Below are positions 4,205-6,430 of a stretch of DNA of 6,430 nucleotides, piece by piece; the first letter of the stretch is position 1, and each line of letters begins with the position of its first letter. The position numbers and the translations under genes were made by a program. Source of the DNA: Pseudomonadota bacterium (GTDB lineage Bacteria; Pseudomonadota; Alphaproteobacteria; Caulobacterales; Aquidulcibacteraceae). The stretch covers positions 1 through 6,430 of the forward strand of contig JAEWNX010000159.1 in NCBI GenBank assembly GCA_023461135.1. The letters are read 5' to 3'. The notes beneath the pieces are model-generated. The model was not told the origin of the DNA. It did no database searches and saw only the letters and a list, made by a program, of their open reading frames with translations.

Positions 4205-6397
4205 ATGAGCGCACACGGCCGACGCATCACGTTCTATGAGCGCCTGCAGCGCCATCTTGCGTTGACCTGGTACCCGATCTCCGTCTCGCTGGTCATGTTC
4301 GGCGTGTTCTCCACATTCGGCCTGGCGGCCGGGCAGGTGCAGGAAGCGCTCGCGAACTATGTCGGCGATCGCAACGAACCCTGGTCCGAGTTCGCTTGGG
4401 TGCGCGCCGGCGTCACCTTCCTTGCCCTCTTCGCGTTCGCCGCCACCAACCGGTACTGGACCGCGCGTCTGCTCGGCATCGACCTGCGCGGCCAGCACGT
4501 GCACGGCGTGTTCAACGGCTGGCAGCGGCTCTTCGTCGGCGTCGCATGGTTCGCGCCCTGGTTCGGCGCCGCGCTTAGCTTCACCGACGCGGCCCTGCCC
4601 TTCATCGGCGCGCAGGCCGAAGCCTCGCGCTCGTTCGGCCAGGATTTCATGCACCTCGCCGGCGCTCTAATCAGCGATCCGCTGCAGACGCCATTCACGA
4701 CGATGGCCGTCGCCAGCGTCGCGTTTCCGTTCCTCTACATCTTCTTCTGGTGGTCGCCGCTGGCGCGCTTCCTGAGCCGGCGCTTCGGCCACTCGATTAT
4801 CACGCGCGCCACGCATGGCTGGATGCTGCCGGGCCTTTTCATCGGCTTCGCCGGCATCTTCTACGCCATGCCCGGCTGGGGCATCGACTTCGCGCGGCTT
4901 ATGGGCCCCGTGCCGCTCATCGCGCTGAGCTTTGCCGTGGTCACCGCCGCCGGCTCATGGCTGATCCATTTCGGCCGCCAGTCCGGCCTGCCCGCGTTCC
5001 CGCTAGCCGCCGCTGCGCCCGTCCTGCTCGGCGCCATCGGTATGGACGACAACCATTTCATGCGCACGAGCGCGCCGATCGAAGATCTGCAGCGTCCGAA
5101 CCTCGATGAATCGCTTCACGCCTTCTCGCGCGAAAGCGGCGATGCGCCGATCATTCTCGTCAGCATTGAAGGCGGCGGCATCCGCTCGGCGCACTTCGCC
5201 GCCGCGGTGCTTGGCCGCTTGGCGGACCAATGCCCACACCTCGCGAGCCGCATCTTCGCCATTAGCGCCGTCTCCGGCGGCGCCGTCGGCGCGGCCGCCT
5301 ATCGCGCCAGCCTCGATGTGCTGCCGCTCGAAGGAGACGGCTGCACGCTCGACGAAGAAGCCGCGCCCGGCCCGCGCCAAGTCGCGCTCGACGCCATGTT
5401 CCGCCGCGACCATCTATCGCCGTCGCTAGCAAAGCAGATGTTTCCCGAATTGATTCAGGCCTTCGTGCCTGCCTCGACCACAGACAGCGACACGGCCTTC
5501 TTCGCGCAATCGGACCGCCAGCGCGGCCTCGAACTCAGCCTCGAAGACGCCTTCGCCGACGCCTTCCACGTCGATCGCCAGCACAATCCATTCACCGCCT
5601 CCGCGTTCGGCGAACTGGGCCACCCGCGCGCCGCCCCGCATCTTCTCGTCAACATGACGGAGACCTCAAGCGGCGGCGTCTACGTCGCCAGCGATCTCGA
5701 TCTCGCCAATGTGCGCGGGCGCCAGCGCTGGCTGCACGATTTCCGCTGCATCTGGAGCCCCTCGCCCGCCAACGAGCTGATTGAGCCCAACTGCAATCAG
5801 TCGCCCGACTTCCGCTTGAGCACTATCGCCGCTTCCAGCGCGCGCTTCCCGGTCGTCTCGCCGGTCGGCTCGGTGCGCACGCACGACTCGACCTTTCGGT
5901 TCGTCGATGGCGGCTATTTCGACAATTCAGGCGCCGAGACGCTGATCGGCGTCGTCGAACATCTGCAGCGCATCGCCCGCGACCGCGGGCAACGAATGCC
6001 GCGCATCGCCGTGCTGCACATCGATAGCAACCCGTACCAACAGCGCCTCCCTGTCAAATGGCGCCTCGACTTCGACATTCACGAACTGCAAGCCGTGCTC
6101 GCCACCCGCGAAGAGCGCCAGCGCATCTCGGTTGGCCGCCTCTACAACATGCACCAGGACGGCCGCTTCTGCTCGCTCCGCTTCGTCGAAGTCGCCGACA
6201 ACAACGTGCCGCTGCGATTGGGCTGGATCCTCTCCGACCCCGCCGCGGAAGAACTGGAAGCCCAAGCCGCCAGCCAACTCGCGACGGCCTTCCCAAACGC
6301 CGCGATCTGCGACGGCAGCCAAAGCGAAGAGCTGCACATGGCCAACGACTTGTATGTGGAGCGGCTAGCGACGGCCTCGCTGGGCAGTTCGCGCTAA
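4205..6397 (+). CDS. Membrane-anchored patatin-like phospholipase
   Basis: 730 residues from the ATG at 4205. The N-terminal part has about seven hydrophobic segments (roughly 19-43, 65-81, 107-126, 164-183, 206-222, 234-255, 262-279). The C-terminal part (about 314-700) is a patatin domain: oxyanion-hole loop EGGGIR (322-327), nucleophile elbow AVSGG with Ser357, and the second dyad residue Asp568 in VDGGYFDNSG (567-576). Patatins are serine acyl hydrolases that release fatty acids from lipids with a Ser-Asp dyad, so lipase or phospholipase activity on membrane lipids is likely. The substrate is unknown. Charge distribution (basic N-terminus and basic loops at 82-106 and 184-205, acidic tail after 280) suggests that the catalytic domain faces the periplasm. 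All six cysteines (343, 380, 515, 530, 656, 702) are in that domain and none is in the membrane part. It looks transcribed alone. Confidence 0.9.
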   Translation: MSAHGRRITFYERLQRHLALTWYPISVSLVMFGVFSTFGLAAGQVQEALANYVGDRNEPWSEFAWVRAGVTFLALFAFAATNRYWTARLLGIDLRGQHVHGVFNGWQRLFVGVAWFAPWFGAALSFTDAALPFIGAQAEASRSFGQDFMHLAGALISDPLQTPFTTMAVASVAFPFLYIFFWWSPLARFLSRRFGHSIITRATHGWMLPGLFIGFAGIFYAMPGWGIDFARLMGPVPLIALSFAVVTAAGSWLIHFGRQSGLPAFPLAAAAPVLLGAIGMDDNHFMRTSAPIEDLQRPNLDESLHAFSRESGDAPIILVSIEGGGIRSAHFAAAVLGRLADQCPHLASRIFAISAVSGGAVGAAAYRASLDVLPLEGDGCTLDEEAAPGPRQVALDAMFRRDHLSPSLAKQMFPELIQAFVPASTTDSDTAFFAQSDRQRGLELSLEDAFADAFHVDRQHNPFTASAFGELGHPRAAPHLLVNMTETSSGGVYVASDLDLANVRGRQRWLHDFRCIWSPSPANELIEPNCNQSPDFRLSTIAASSARFPVVSPVGSVRTHDSTFRFVDGGYFDNSGAETLIGVVEHLQRIARDRGQRMPRIAVLHIDSNPYQQRLPVKWRLDFDIHELQAVLATREERQRISVGRLYNMHQDGRFCSLRFVEVADNNVPLRLGWILSDPAAEELEAQAASQLATAFPNAAICDGSQSEELHMANDLYVERLATASLGSSR

Positions 6398-6430
6398 GCC
6401 GCCTTCGCCGCCGCGACCACCGCGCTCTTC
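6394..6430 (-). CDS. Possible C-terminal end of a minus-strand gene (partial)
   Basis: Read from the right edge on the minus strand, an open frame encodes KSAVVAAAKAA and ends in TAG (6394-6396), overlapping the patatin stop by 4 bases. The Ala/Lys-rich end and G/C third positions look like a normal protein C-terminus. Eleven codons are too few to prove a gene, and no function can be given. Tail-to-tail packing would fit the other convergent pairs in this window. Confidence 0.3.
   Translation of the reverse strand, partial: KSAVVAAAKAA

Overview
This window reads as ordinary chromosomal DNA from a GC-rich alphaproteobacterium. A Caulobacterales or Hyphomonadaceae-like host is my best guess, from the strong G/C third-position bias, the protein styles and the GANTC sites. 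I name no species, because no rRNA or other taxonomic marker is present. I see no CRISPR array, tRNA, rRNA, insertion sequence or phage gene.

Layout, left to right. Bases 2-706 (+) are the 3' part of a clostripain-like (peptidase family C11) gene whose start and catalytic residues lie off the left edge. It converges on galE (716-1702, -), UDP-glucose 4-epimerase, with a 9-base gap. galE diverges from pgi (1731-3299, +), glucose-6-phosphate isomerase, with only 28 bases between the start codons. pgi then converges, with a 3-base gap, on a small gene (3303-3839, -) whose protein looks like a DJ-1/PfpI or class-I-amidotransferase fold without the nucleophilic cysteine. A 365-base non-coding stretch (3840-4204) follows. 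It holds a good sigma70-type promoter for the small gene and several inverted repeats. The last complete gene (4205-6397, +) encodes a membrane-anchored patatin-like phospholipase with about seven transmembrane segments before the catalytic domain. Its stop codon overlaps what may be the last codons of another gene on the minus strand.

How the genes relate. Pgi (glucose-6-P/fructose-6-P) and GalE (UDP-glucose/UDP-galactose) both act in hexose and sugar-nucleotide metabolism, which feeds glycolysis and the building of cell-surface polysaccharide. Their head-to-head arrangement may allow shared control. The peptidase, the DJ-1-like protein and the patatin have no evident pathway link to them.

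Most worth checking: the probable periplasmic placement of the patatin domain, with all six cysteines in that domain; the apparent pseudo-enzyme DJ-1-like protein with an operator-like promoter; the loss of the NAD-ribose-binding aspartate in GalE; and the hairpin-rich leader in front of the patatin gene. I did not find convincing evidence of a wholly new multi-gene system.
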